Origin: Geothrix fuzhouensis
GTDB taxonomy: Bacteria; Acidobacteriota; Holophagae; Holophagales; Holophagaceae
Assembly (NCBI RefSeq): GCF_024609325.1
Contig: NZ_JANHMQ010000002.1
Coordinates: 124,001 to 188,000, forward strand
Direction of reading: 5' to 3'
DNA length: 64,000 nt
Shown here in pieces: positions 27,115 to 35,609 of the stretch. Below the pieces are notes generated by a model that was given only the letters and a program-made list of their open reading frames with translations, had not been told where the DNA came from and searched no databases. Position 1 is the stretch's first letter; every line of letters starts with the position of its first letter. Both the position numbers and the translations under genes were made by a program.

Positions 27115-27606
27115 TTAGGTTTCCGCGAAGAAGAAGCGGACGTCGGTGGAATCGACCTCCATGAGAGTGGCTACCTGCTTGAGCGCGTGGTCCAGGCGCT
27201 CCACTTCCTTGAGGGGCATGGCGTGCAGGGCGTGCAGGAGCTGGCCCTGGGCGGGGTGGGGCGCCCTCTTCAGCAGCTGGGCTCCGGCGACCGTGAGTGA
27301 AAGGATCACCCGGCGACGGTCTTCGGGATCGGGCACCCGCACCAGCAGGTTCCGCCGCTGGAGGCGGTCGACCACGCCCGTGACGGTGCTGGGATCCAGG
27401 TGCATCTGAGCCGAGAGGGCCTTCAAAGACAAAGAACCCGCCCGGCTCAACTCCCACAGGGCCCAAAGCTGGGGGCCCGTGAGGCCGATCTGCTGCTCCA
27501 CGGAGGTGGAGTAGTCGTGCAGAGCCTTCACGATCCGCCGCAGGCTTTGCACGGCCTCCTCGGCGTGGTGATGCTTTGCCTGGGCCTCCGACAAAACAGT
27601 TTGCAT
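27115..27606 (-). CDS. MarR-family transcriptional regulator
   Basis: The 163-residue protein carries a MarR winged helix (LTGPQLWALWELSRAGSLSLKALSAQMHLDPSTVTGVVDRLQRRNLLVRVPDPEDRRRVILSLT), with the DRR wing intact and flanking dimerisation helices. I prefer ATG 27606; an upstream in-frame start at 27681 would place coding sequence over the palindromic operator and the divergent ClC gene start. No good ribosome binding site is seen for either. The palindrome at its start suggests autorepression, and the divergent ClC channel gene is a probable target. Confidence 0.85.
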   Translation of the reverse strand: MQTVLSEAQAKHHHAEEAVQSLRRIVKALHDYSTSVEQQIGLTGPQLWALWELSRAGSLSLKALSAQMHLDPSTVTGVVDRLQRRNLLVRVPDPEDRRRVILSLTVAGAQLLKRAPHPAQGQLLHALHAMPLKEVERLDHALKQVATLMEVDSTDVRFFFAET

Positions 27607-27619
27607 GCAAATATTTTGT
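27591..27619. promoter_or_regulatory. Palindromic operator candidate for the MarR regulator
   Basis: TTTGCATGCAAA (27600-27611) is a perfect 12-bp palindrome flanked by ACAAAA (27591-27596) and TTTTGT (27614-27619), which are also complementary. Size and symmetry suit a MarR dimer. It overlaps the presumed marR start codon and lies 30-50 bp before the divergent ClC gene. Confidence 0.5.
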
Positions 27620-27659
27620 GCTAAAGCCCTGAATCGGTCAAACTTGGATGGATTCTGAG

Positions 27660-28958
27660 ATGCGCCGTCCAACAGGCCCAACCACCATGTCCATCCTGCC
27701 TCAAGACATATTCCCCAAGCGATTTCAGCAATTACGGCTGCTGGCTCATTCCCGCCGCCTGGTTTTCGTGGTGATGCCCCTGGGCGCCCTCATCGGCCTC
27801 CTGGTGACGACCGCCCTGCTCGGGCTTGGGCGCCTGCAACCCCTGATCTCCCATCTGGGGAGTCGCACCCACTTGGTGGTCCTTCTGCCGGCCATCGGTC
27901 TCTTTCTCACGACGCTCTTGCTTTCGGTCACCGGCATCGGCGAGGTCTCGCTTTTCCGCGATCTGGATCTGGCCCATGTGGCGCCCCACGCAGCGTTTCC
28001 CTTCCGGAAGTCCATGGGCAAAGTCCTGGCTTGCGTTCTCACCATCGGGTTTGGAGGCAGTGCCGGTGTCGAGGGTCCCGGCAAGTGGCTGGGCGCGGCC
28101 CTCGGGCTTCAGTACCACCGGGTCTCACGCTGGCTGAGCCGCCACGTCTCCCCTTTCCGGAGGCTTCATGCCCACCCGCTCGTCATGGTGGAGGCCGGCG
28201 CCGCATCCGCCCTTTCGGCCGTCTTCCGGGCCCCGCTTTCGGGAGCGCTCATGGCCGCAGAACACCACGGGCTGGTGACCCCGGGCGCCCTCATCCCCTG
28301 CGTGGTGGCCTCGGCCACAGGCTACGTCGTCTTTTCCAGCATCGTTGGGACCGCCCCCTTGTTTCCCCAGGCCAGACCCTACCGGCTCCATCCCCAGGAT
28401 CTGGCCTGGGCCTTTCTGCTGGGCATCGCCATCGGCGTGGGGGCCAACGTCTACTTCTGGTTCAGAAAAACCTTCCAGCGGTTCTTCGGCCACATTCCCC
28501 TGCTCTGGCGGGGCCTGGCCGGAGGGCTTGGTCTCACGATCCTGCTGCTGCCTGCCCGGTTCTTCTGGGGCGGGCTCGCGGTCACGGAAGGGGGAGGCCT
28601 GGACCTGGTGCGTCAGCTCCTCACGGGGGGAACCCTTCCGAGTCAGGCCGTGCTGTTCCTGGCCCTCAAGCTCCTGGCCACCGCCGTGACCTTTGCCGCG
28701 GGCGGGGTGGGGGGGCTCTGGCTGCCTTCCTTCACCATGGGGGCCGCCATCGGCGCGGCCTTCGACGGGTTGCTGGGGCTGGGCCAACCAGGCTACCTCA
28801 CCCTGGTCGGGGCGGCGGCATTCGCCGGCTCCACCCATGAATCCCTGCTGATACCGGTGGTATTCCTGGCGGAGACCACCGCCCAGGCGGCACTCGTCGT
28901 GCCGGCGCTGGTCGGCTCCACCGTCGCCTATTTGATGGTGCGCGAGACGAACCCCTGA
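27660..28958 (+). CDS. ClC-family chloride channel or H+/Cl- antiporter
   Basis: The 432-residue membrane protein shows the ClC selectivity motifs GFGGSAGVEGPGKWLGAALG near residue 125 (with the gating Glu present, which favours an exchanger) and AGGVGGLWLPSFTMGAAIG near residue 350. About ten or more hydrophobic segments span the length. No CBS domain follows, as in prokaryotic ClC-ec1-type proteins. The start is uncertain: ATG codons at 27648, 27660 and 27690 are in frame, and GGATGGA precedes 27660. It is divergent from a MarR regulator, which may control it. Confidence 0.88.
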   Translation: MRRPTGPTTMSILPQDIFPKRFQQLRLLAHSRRLVFVVMPLGALIGLLVTTALLGLGRLQPLISHLGSRTHLVVLLPAIGLFLTTLLLSVTGIGEVSLFRDLDLAHVAPHAAFPFRKSMGKVLACVLTIGFGGSAGVEGPGKWLGAALGLQYHRVSRWLSRHVSPFRRLHAHPLVMVEAGAASALSAVFRAPLSGALMAAEHHGLVTPGALIPCVVASATGYVVFSSIVGTAPLFPQARPYRLHPQDLAWAFLLGIAIGVGANVYFWFRKTFQRFFGHIPLLWRGLAGGLGLTILLLPARFFWGGLAVTEGGGLDLVRQLLTGGTLPSQAVLFLALKLLATAVTFAAGGVGGLWLPSFTMGAAIGAAFDGLLGLGQPGYLTLVGAAAFAGSTHESLLIPVVFLAETTAQAALVVPALVGSTVAYLMVRETNP

Positions 28959-29033
28959 TATCCAGGTAAGCGGGGTGCGCGGCCCCCGGCTCAATTCGGG
29001 TAGTCTTCCTTCCGTTCCGTGCCTGAGGTGCCC

Positions 29034-30284
29034 ATGCCCTTGGCCTTCGTGGCTCACGATCCCCTGGCTGGCACCTTGATGCTGCTGGCGCTGCTGTGGC
29101 TGTCGGCCAAGGTGGGCGGCGAACTGGCCGTGCGTCTCAAACTTCCGGCCGTCACGGGGGAACTGGCCGTGGGCCTGGCGCTCACGGCGCTGCACAGGGT
29201 CTGGTCCTGGTTCCCCGAGGTGGCGGCCTCGCCCGGGGCGGAGTTGCTGGGAGGACTGGGCGTGGTGGTGCTCATGTTCGCCGTGGGGCTGGAATCCACG
29301 GTTCCGCAGATGATCAAGGTGGGGGCGGCGTCGCTACGCGTGGCCTTCGTCGGCGTGGTGGCGCCCATGGCCGCGGGCCTCGCGGGGGCGTGGCTCCTGC
29401 TGCCCAGAGGAACTCCGTTCGTGCTGGACCTCTTCATCGGTGCCTGCCTCTGCGCCACCAGCATCGGGATCTCCGCCCAGGTGCTGCGGGAGAAGGGCGC
29501 CGCGGAGTCCATGGAGGGTCGCATCATCGTGGGCGCAGCCGTGGTGGACGACGTGCTGGGTCTTCTGGTGCTGGTGGCCGTTTCAGGCCTGGTGGCCAGT
29601 TCCGGCTTGGGTCCCTCCGGCGGTTCCCTCGGCCCCGAACTCGTCCGCACCCTCCTTCTGGCCCTGGGCTTTCTGGCCGCCGCGCTCACGCTGGGACGCC
29701 TGGCCACCCCACGTCTGTTTCGCCTCGCCAGCCGCTTCCGAGGTGAGCAGGTCCTGCTTCCGTTGGGCCTCGGCTTCGCCTTCCTGCTGGCCTGGCTGGG
29801 CAGCCTCGCGGGCCTGGCCTCCATCGTGGGAGCCTATGCCGCGGGGCTCATCCTGGAGCCCGCCCACATTGAGGATCTCGAACGCCGTGAGCGGCACACG
29901 CTGGAGGAGTTGGTGCATCCCCTGGTGACGGTACTGTCGCCCCTCTTCTTCGTGCTGATGGGGGCCAAGGTGGATCCCACGGCCCTCTTCAAGCCCGCCA
30001 CGCTGGGCTTCGCCATCCTGCTGGCCGCACTGGGCGTGATTGGGAAGTTCGTGGCGGGCTACGCTGGCGGCCGGGGCACCCGGGCCACCGTGGTGGGTTG
30101 GGGCATGGTCCCCCGGGGCGAGGTGGGCCTGATCTTCGTGGCCACGGGCGCCCAACTCCAATGGGACGGTGTTCCCCTGTTGAGCCCGGAAGTCCAGGCC
30201 GGCATCATCGGCGCCCTCCTCCTCACCACCGTGGCCGGGCCCGTGGGGCTGGGCTGGGTGCTGAGGCATAAACAACCAGAGTGA
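29034..30284 (+). CDS. Cation:proton antiporter, CPA2 (Kef/NapA-like)
   Basis: The 416-residue protein has about 12 membrane segments and the CPA2 signatures: LPAVTGELAVGL, LGVVVLMFAVGLES, ATSIGISAQVLRE and the two adjacent acidic residues GAAVVDDVLGLLVL that bind the ion, plus FVLMGAKVD and GWGMVPRGEVGLIF. It lacks the TrkA-N/RCK domain of Kef proteins, so direct Na+/H+ or K+/H+ exchange is likelier than a ligand-gated efflux system. I start at ATG 29034 with TGAGGTG upstream. It follows the ClC gene in the same direction, so the two could jointly handle pH or osmotic load. Confidence 0.9.
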   Translation: MPLAFVAHDPLAGTLMLLALLWLSAKVGGELAVRLKLPAVTGELAVGLALTALHRVWSWFPEVAASPGAELLGGLGVVVLMFAVGLESTVPQMIKVGAASLRVAFVGVVAPMAAGLAGAWLLLPRGTPFVLDLFIGACLCATSIGISAQVLREKGAAESMEGRIIVGAAVVDDVLGLLVLVAVSGLVASSGLGPSGGSLGPELVRTLLLALGFLAAALTLGRLATPRLFRLASRFRGEQVLLPLGLGFAFLLAWLGSLAGLASIVGAYAAGLILEPAHIEDLERRERHTLEELVHPLVTVLSPLFFVLMGAKVDPTALFKPATLGFAILLAALGVIGKFVAGYAGGRGTRATVVGWGMVPRGEVGLIFVATGAQLQWDGVPLLSPEVQAGIIGALLLTTVAGPVGLGWVLRHKQPE

Positions 30285-30312
30285 GCCACCCCGCGGTGTT
30301 GGAACCTTGCCG

Positions 30313-30540
30313 CTAGTGCGGAAGTCCGGGGGCCGACTGGTGCCCGTCGATGTGCCGATCGTCCCGATCCCGATCCCGGTCTCTGTCTCTGTCATCCCTG
30401 TCGCGCCGGGGCTCACGCCGCTCTTCGCGCCGATCATAGGGCCCGCGCTCGCGCCTTTGGTCGTAGTCAGGATAGAGGCAGCCAATGGAAACGCCGAGCG
30501 TGCCCACGGCAAGGGTCAGGCAGAGAAGACGGTTTTTCAT
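30313..30540 (-). CDS. Small Arg/Asp-rich lipoprotein
   Basis: A 75-residue protein starts MKNRLLCLTLAVGTLGVSIGC. The GVSIGC lipobox predicts lipid attachment at Cys21. The mature part is almost entirely charged, with runs of alternating Arg and Asp (RDRDRDRD) and few hydrophobic residues, so it should be disordered. GGGAG precedes the ATG by six bases. I know no function for it. The region upstream (30541-30809) includes a very AT-rich stretch (30688-30735, TATAAA and TATAAC on the minus strand) that is a plausible promoter. Confidence 0.65.
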   Translation of the reverse strand: MKNRLLCLTLAVGTLGVSIGCLYPDYDQRRERGPYDRREERREPRRDRDDRDRDRDRDRDDRHIDGHQSAPGLPH

Positions 30541-30809
30541 GTTGGACTCCCGAGTGTGTAAGTGGAGGAAGGCTTTGAGGCCGAGCTGACTCCGCATCGT
30601 CAAAGGATCCTTGGGATTCCTTTGCGATGGACCGACAGTGTCCGGCACCTCGATGGCCGCCCGAGGGTCTGGGAGCATGTTCTGGGCCAATAAATAAGAG
30701 TTATAATGATTCGATTTATATAACAACCGTGACAATTCAGAAGGGCCTGAACCATCAGAATGAAGCCCTGCCGTATTCAATTCGAAGGCCTGGGGGCCTG
30801 TATGGAGAC

Positions 30810-31532
30810 TCACATCTCCGGCAGCTCCGGCACCAGGGATTCGACGAAGGTGGCCTCCACGCGGAAGACCTGGCGGATGAGGGCCGCGGTGAGGACCTCG
30901 TGGGGCCTGCCATTGCCCACGAGGTGGCCCTGATCCAGGACCAAGACGCGGTCGAAGCGGTAGGCGGCGCGCAGGTCATGGAGGCTCACCACCACGGTGG
31001 CACCGCCGTCCACCAGACGCCGGGCCAGGCGCATCACCTCAAGCGCATGGCGGACATCCAATTGCGCCACAGGTTCATCCCAGAGCTGGATGGGAGCCTG
31101 GGTGGCCAGAGCCCGAGCCAGCCCGACGCGATGGCGCTCACCGCCGGAAAGCCGTGTGGCGGGCCGATCGGCGAGGAAGGTGAGATCCAGTTCCGCCAGC
31201 GCCTCGGCCACCCCGGTGAGATCGTCGCCCCATGCGAAACGCCCCTGGGCTACCACCTCCCGCACGGGGAAGGCGAACTCGAAGTGGGCCTCCTGGCCCA
31301 CCCAGGCCAGCTTGCGGGCCCGCTCGGCGGCCGGTATGTGCGACAGGGATTGTCCATTCCACTGGACTGTCCCGTGGGCGGGCAGCAGCCCCGCCAGGGC
31401 CTGGATCAGCGTGGACTTGCCCGCCCCGTTGGGTCCCACCATCGCCACCAGCTCGCCGGGGCCGAGGTCCAGCGACACCGCCTCCAGGCGGCCGGGCACG
31501 GACAGATCGGCGGCGTGAAGGGCGGCGCTCAT
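30810..31532 (-). CDS. btuD: Vitamin B12 ABC transporter ATP-binding protein
   Basis: The 240-residue ATPase shows Walker A GPNGAGKST (residues about 33-41), the signature LSGGERHRVGLARAL, Walker B IQLWDEP and the switch His in VVSLHDL. It powers import through BtuC. Its ATG overlaps the btuC stop (ATGA), giving a tight btuF-btuC-btuD unit. Assignment to B12 rather than siderophore import rests on the cobalamin riboswitch in front of the adjacent receptor gene, because the ATPase sequence alone cannot distinguish them. Confidence 0.88.
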   Translation of the reverse strand: MSAALHAADLSVPGRLEAVSLDLGPGELVAMVGPNGAGKSTLIQALAGLLPAHGTVQWNGQSLSHIPAAERARKLAWVGQEAHFEFAFPVREVVAQGRFAWGDDLTGVAEALAELDLTFLADRPATRLSGGERHRVGLARALATQAPIQLWDEPVAQLDVRHALEVMRLARRLVDGGATVVVSLHDLRAAYRFDRVLVLDQGHLVGNGRPHEVLTAALIRQVFRVEATFVESLVPELPEM

Positions 31533-32515
31533 CGCGGCCTCCGCAGCAGCCAGAGGAAGAAGGGGCCGCCGATGAGGGAGGTGACGACGCCCAGACGCAA
31601 GCCGAGGGGAAAGGTGCGGGTGACGAGATCGCAGGCGAGGAGGAAGGCCGCGCCGCCCAGCATGGAATAGGGCAGCAGGCGCCGATGGTCGGGGCCGAAG
31701 GCGATTCGGAGCATGTGCGGCACCACCAGCCCCACGAAACCGATGATGCCACCGACCGCCGTCGCCAGGGCCGTGAGGACGGTGGAGAGGACGATGAGCT
31801 GGCGGCGCAGGCGGCGCACATCCACGCCCAGGCTCTGGGCGCTCTGCTCGCCCAGGCTCAGCAGGTCCATGGCCCGGCCCAAAGGCAGCAGCAGCAGACA
31901 GCCCGCCAGGATCGCCGGGACACCCATCCACACGTGCTCCCAGCTGCGGCTCTCCAGGCCGCCCATGAGCCAGAAGAGGATCTGGGCGTTCACCTCGAAG
32001 TGGCCCGCCGTGGTGGTGAGCAGGAAGCTGGTGCCCGCGCCAAGGAGCGCGTTGAGGGCCACGCCGGAAAGCAGCAGCCGCTCGGTGCCGGCGCCCCGCT
32101 GGGCGAGCATCAGCACCGCGCCCGTCGCGCCGAAGGCCCCCAGCACCGAGGCCACCGGCAGGGCCCAAAGGGTGGCGGCGGCGAAGCCCGTGGCAGGGGC
32201 CAGGGCCAGCACGGCCACGGCCCCCAGGGCGCCGCCGCTGCTCACACCCAGGAGGCCGGGGCTGGCCAGGGGGTTGCGGAAGAAGGCCTGCATCACCACG
32301 CCGCTGGCTCCCAGGGCCGCGCCCGCCGCCATGCCCACCAGGGCGCGGGGCAGGCGGAAGTCGCGCACCACCGTACGGGCGATGTCATCGCCGCCACCCA
32401 TCAGTGCCGACAGCACCTGGGCGTAGGAGAGCCGCAGTTCCCCGAAGGCCAGCGAGGCCAGGAAGGCCAGGACCAGCAGCGCCACGAGGACGGGGATGGC
32501 CAGACGGGTTCTCAC
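31529..32515 (-). CDS. btuC: Vitamin B12 ABC transporter permease
   Basis: The 328-residue FecCD/BtuC permease starts at GTG 32515, which overlaps the btuF stop (GTGA). Longer upstream frames are non-coding by composition. About ten membrane helices include the family segments RLPRALVGMAAGAALGASGVVMQ, NPLASPGLLGVSSGGALGA and GFVGLVVPHMLRI, the last being the coupling region to BtuD. It forms the channel of the importer in the cytoplasmic membrane. Confidence 0.9.
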   Translation of the reverse strand: MRTRLAIPVLVALLVLAFLASLAFGELRLSYAQVLSALMGGGDDIARTVVRDFRLPRALVGMAAGAALGASGVVMQAFFRNPLASPGLLGVSSGGALGAVAVLALAPATGFAAATLWALPVASVLGAFGATGAVLMLAQRGAGTERLLLSGVALNALLGAGTSFLLTTTAGHFEVNAQILFWLMGGLESRSWEHVWMGVPAILAGCLLLLPLGRAMDLLSLGEQSAQSLGVDVRRLRRQLIVLSTVLTALATAVGGIIGFVGLVVPHMLRIAFGPDHRRLLPYSMLGGAAFLLACDLVTRTFPLGLRLGVVTSLIGGPFFLWLLRRPR

Positions 32516-33444
32516 CGGAAGCGCTCGGGATGGAGGGCCCGGGCCAGTAGCTCGTAGGCGTCGATGCGATGGTGGGAGACGCTTGACATGAGGGCGCCGG
32601 GGAGGACCGCGAAGCGACCGGCCTTGAAGGCGGGCAGGACACGGTAGTGGGGGACCTCCGCCAGGCGGGCCCGGGTGTCCGAGGCATCTGGCCGGTCCCC
32701 GGAGATCACCAGCACTTCGGCGTTCCAGGTGAGCAGCCTCTCGGAAGGCGTGGGCGCGTGGCCCTTGAGCCCGGCCTCGGCGGCCACGTTCAGGGCGCCC
32801 GCGTGGTCGCAGAGGTCCTGGAAGGTGGTGCCGGCACCGGCAGTGAAGGGATAGACCCCGGCTGTGAGCACGCGGACGGGGCGGGCCCCCTTGAGGCGCT
32901 CTGCGAGGGCCTGCACCCGGCCGCGGCACTGGGCGATGAGGGCTTCGGCCCGAGCCTCCTGGCCCAGCTCACGACCCAAGATCCGGAGGCTGGCGTAGAC
33001 GTCGTCCAGGCTGTCGAAGCGGTCCAGCACCACGAGCCGGATCCCGGCCCGCCGAAGCAGGGCCAGGGTCTCGGGGCGGGTGAAGCTGGCGGCCAGCACC
33101 AGATCGGGCCGGAAGCGCAGCACGCTTTCCGCGTCGCTATCCTTGAGGGCCGGGAACCGCTGGGCCTCGGCGGCCACGACGCTGAACCGCGCGTCCCGCC
33201 CGATGTGGCTCAGGGCGGCGATCTGGCCGGGATCGGCCAGGGCCAGCAGCAGCTCGTCCGTGCCCACGGACTGGCTCACCACCCGCTGCGGCCGCGCCGC
33301 CAGCATGGGCTGGGGCAGCAGAAGTAGGATCAGGAAGAAAACATAATTGAACTGGAAACCGCAGATGTCGCAGATCGCGCAGATAAAGCCCGGCCAGGAG
33401 GCGGGAGCGCCTCTCTTCTCTTTCCTGATTTTTATCTGTGTCAT
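32512..33444 (-). CDS. btuF: Vitamin B12 substrate-binding protein, start lies in a palindromic repeat
   Basis: The mature region is a helical-backbone binding protein of the BtuF/FepB class: QRVVSQSVGTDELLLALADPGQIAALS, FRPDLVLAASFTRPETLALLRR, LDRFDSLDDVYASLRILG and the C-terminal AFKAGRFAVLPGALMSS. The N-terminus is odd. The only in-frame starts ahead of the hydrophobic signal-like segment (NYVFFLILLLLPQPMLAA) are ATGs at 33444 and 33453, both inside the right arm of a palindromic repeat. The resulting leader is unusually long and contains repeat-derived ICAICDICG. The other in-frame ATG falls after the hydrophobic core and would remove the export signal. Function is well supported; the start is not. 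Confidence 0.82.
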   Translation of the reverse strand: MTQIKIRKEKRGAPASWPGFICAICDICGFQFNYVFFLILLLLPQPMLAARPQRVVSQSVGTDELLLALADPGQIAALSHIGRDARFSVVAAEAQRFPALKDSDAESVLRFRPDLVLAASFTRPETLALLRRAGIRLVVLDRFDSLDDVYASLRILGRELGQEARAEALIAQCRGRVQALAERLKGARPVRVLTAGVYPFTAGAGTTFQDLCDHAGALNVAAEAGLKGHAPTPSERLLTWNAEVLVISGDRPDASDTRARLAEVPHYRVLPAFKAGRFAVLPGALMSSVSHHRIDAYELLARALHPERFR

Positions 33445-33462
33445 CGGCGTCATCTGCGGTTT
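33356..33462. repeat. Palindromic interspersed repeat overlapping the btuF 5' end
   Basis: Two 32-bp arms (33356-33387 and 33431-33462) are inverted copies matching at 27 of 32 positions. They begin AAACCGCAGATG and end CAGATAAA, around a 43-bp centre. The type resembles non-autonomous interspersed palindromes that yield Cys/Ile-rich peptides when translated. Only one full copy is seen in this window. Confidence 0.7.
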
Positions 33463-33499
33463 GAAACTAGTCTTCTTTTGAGTGGGGTTCCGGGATCCG

Positions 33500-35524
33500 T
33501 CACCACTTCCAGGTCGCGGCCAGGGTCCAGCGGGGCCCAGGCGCGGGGAAGCCGTAGACCAGGCTGGCGTCGCCCTCCTGATCGTAGCGGCCGCTGAGCC
33601 AATCCTGGACGGTCTGTTTCCGCTGAAGAAGGTGCTCGCCGCGGAGGGCCAAGGTGAGGTGCTGCATGGGCTCGCAGGAAAGGCCTGCGCTGAGGTCGCG
33701 GTAGGGCTTGCGGGTGCTGAGTACCTCGTAGGTGGTGTCATTCAGGTCATAGCGGGGGCCCACCTGGGCCAGGCGCAGGTCGGCGCGCCAGGCCTTCGAC
33801 TGGACGAAGGTCGCCACCGCGGCGGTGAAGAAGGGGTGCCGCAGGATGGCGGTGTTCTGCGGGCCGAAGCGATCCGCCTCGGTGTTGTGGTCCAGGTCGC
33901 GAGTCTCCTGGCTGCGGAGGATGACGTCCCAGCCATAGGCGACGGCCTCGCCGCCCCTCCAGCCCAGGGCGCCCTCCAGGCTCTGGGCCCGGATGGAACC
34001 CTGGTTCGCGTAGTGGGACGTGAACAGGGGCGGAAACGCGAAGCTGGTGTCGTAGACATAGGCCAGCAGGTCGGTGATGCGCGAGCGCTGGGCCTCCAGG
34101 CGATACTCCCAGTGGCCCGCGAACTGGCCGGTGGCGCCGACCTGGAGGGTGCGGCTGCGCTCGGGCAGGATCGGATAGGCCGCACCATCCTGGCTGGCCG
34201 CCTGGGCATTGAGGGTGAACTCCGTGGTGTTGGGCATCCGGAAGCCCTGGCCCACGCTGGCGTAGAGGCGCAGTTCCGGCCGCAGCACCCAGTTGAGGCC
34301 TGTGCGCCAGGTGCCCGCCTCGGCGCTGCCAGCGCGGCTGCGCAGGCCCGTGTCGTAGCGGGTTAAGTCGCGGTGGCCGGCGTCCCGGCGGAGACCCGCC
34401 ACCCAGTCCAGGCCTTCGGCGAGGGTCCAGCGCAGCTCCAGGGCCCCGGCCACATCGCGGCCTTCGCCCCGGTACTGCACGGCGGAAAAGGTGTTGGGGT
34501 CGTAGTAGTTCTGGGCGTGGCTGGTGTCCTCGCGGCCTTCAAGGCGGCCCGACAGGCGGAAGGTGGAGACCGGCGTCCAGTGCAGGGTGAGCTGATCCTC
34601 CACGCGGCGGAAGTCACGATCCGTCTGTTCGCGCTTGGGCCCGCTGGGATCGCCGGTGCGGCCCGACAGGGCCTGGAGGGTATTCTCCAGCACCAGGCTT
34701 GGCGCCAGGGTCCAGCGCAGGCTGGCCCCCCAGCTTTCCTGGCGGGCGCGCATCTCGCGCTGGGGTTCGTAGCTGCGGATCGCGGGCCACCCGGAGGTGG
34801 TGAACGGAATCGTCGCCGTCTGGCCGCTGTTGCGGTAGAAGGCTGTCACCTCCGCCCCGCCGAGCGTTGTGCCCAGCCGCAGGTAGCCACCCGCCTGACG
34901 GAAGGCGTCCTCGGGGAAGCCGCTCTCCTGCTTTTGCGCTTCGCCACCGGCGGCGATCCAGCCGCGAGGTCCCGTGACCTGCACTTGGGCCGTGCCGCCG
35001 AGCAGTCCGTCCGTCCCCACCTTCAGGCCGACCTGGCCATGGCAGCCCTCGGCACCGCGGCCCGTGCTGGTGAGCGCGATGACACCGCCGATGGCGTCGC
35101 TGCCGTAGAGGACCGAGGCAGGGCCGAGGATCAGCTCCACGCGCTCGATGCCCACGAGGCTGAGGGCCCCCAGATCGGGGCTGAGGGCGGTGGGATCGTT
35201 CAGGCGCAGGCCGTCCAGCAGGACCACCACGTTGCGGCTGAGGTTGCCATTGAGGAAGGCCGAGGCCTGCTTGCCGGTGCCGCCCGTGCTCATCACGGCG
35301 CCCGGCTGAAGGACCTCCAGCAGATCCGCCAGGGTGCGGCTGCCCAGGCGGGTCAGCTCCTCGGCCTCGACGACGCGCACCGGGGCGGGGGTGCGGATGA
35401 CAGCTACGGGCTGGCTCTCGGCACTAACGGTGACCGTGGCCTCGGCGGGTTTCCGGTCGGCCTCGGCGGCCAGGGAGAGAGCGGACACAGCCGCCAGGGA
35501 GAAGAGAATGCGGGTAGAACCCAT
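33500..35524 (-). CDS. btuB: TonB-dependent vitamin B12 receptor
   Basis: The 674-residue outer-membrane receptor has a signal peptide (ILFSLAAVSALSLAAEA) and a TonB-box-like early segment. The plug domain runs over about residues 40-160 (TRLGSRTLADLLEVLQPGAVM, VVVLLDGLRLNDPTA, IERVELILGPASVLYGSDAIGGVIAL), followed by a 22-strand-type barrel ending in an aromatic residue (ATWKW). I start at ATG 35524, four bases after GGAGG; ATG 35527 is too close to it. A cobalamin riboswitch lies directly upstream, which identifies the substrate class. btuFCD follows after the palindromic repeat. Confidence 0.92.
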   Translation of the reverse strand: MGSTRILFSLAAVSALSLAAEADRKPAEATVTVSAESQPVAVIRTPAPVRVVEAEELTRLGSRTLADLLEVLQPGAVMSTGGTGKQASAFLNGNLSRNVVVLLDGLRLNDPTALSPDLGALSLVGIERVELILGPASVLYGSDAIGGVIALTSTGRGAEGCHGQVGLKVGTDGLLGGTAQVQVTGPRGWIAAGGEAQKQESGFPEDAFRQAGGYLRLGTTLGGAEVTAFYRNSGQTATIPFTTSGWPAIRSYEPQREMRARQESWGASLRWTLAPSLVLENTLQALSGRTGDPSGPKREQTDRDFRRVEDQLTLHWTPVSTFRLSGRLEGREDTSHAQNYYDPNTFSAVQYRGEGRDVAGALELRWTLAEGLDWVAGLRRDAGHRDLTRYDTGLRSRAGSAEAGTWRTGLNWVLRPELRLYASVGQGFRMPNTTEFTLNAQAASQDGAAYPILPERSRTLQVGATGQFAGHWEYRLEAQRSRITDLLAYVYDTSFAFPPLFTSHYANQGSIRAQSLEGALGWRGGEAVAYGWDVILRSQETRDLDHNTEADRFGPQNTAILRHPFFTAAVATFVQSKAWRADLRLAQVGPRYDLNDTTYEVLSTRKPYRDLSAGLSCEPMQHLTLALRGEHLLQRKQTVQDWLSGRYDQEGDASLVYGFPAPGPRWTLAATWKW

Positions 35525-35541
35525 CATGCCTCCACGCATGA

Positions 35542-35604
35542 CGTCGTGGCGGCTGGGCGGATCCCCTGTGGTGGGAAACCATGGCCCAGCCCGTTCCCAC
35601 GACG
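35542..35604 (-). promoter_or_regulatory. Expression-platform hairpin between B12 riboswitch and btuB
   Basis: CGTCGTGG (35542-35549) pairs with CCACGACG (35597-35604), and inside it GGCTGGGC (35551-35558) pairs with GCCCAGCC (35584-35591). The structure ends a few bases before the btuB GGAGG. There is no U tract, so translational control is likelier than termination. Confidence 0.5.
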
Positions 35605-35609
35605 GGGGG

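Noticed and set aside
25340-27610. A 756-codon leftward frame opposite the GNAT and nitrilase genes
   Set aside because: Both enzymes on the plus strand have complete catalytic motifs, and the antisense frame crosses intergenic regions and the MarR gene.
33347-33390. ICAICDICG in the BtuF leader as an Fe-S or zinc motif
   Set aside because: The Cys residues come from a palindromic DNA repeat and precede the expected signal peptide, so a metal site is unlikely.
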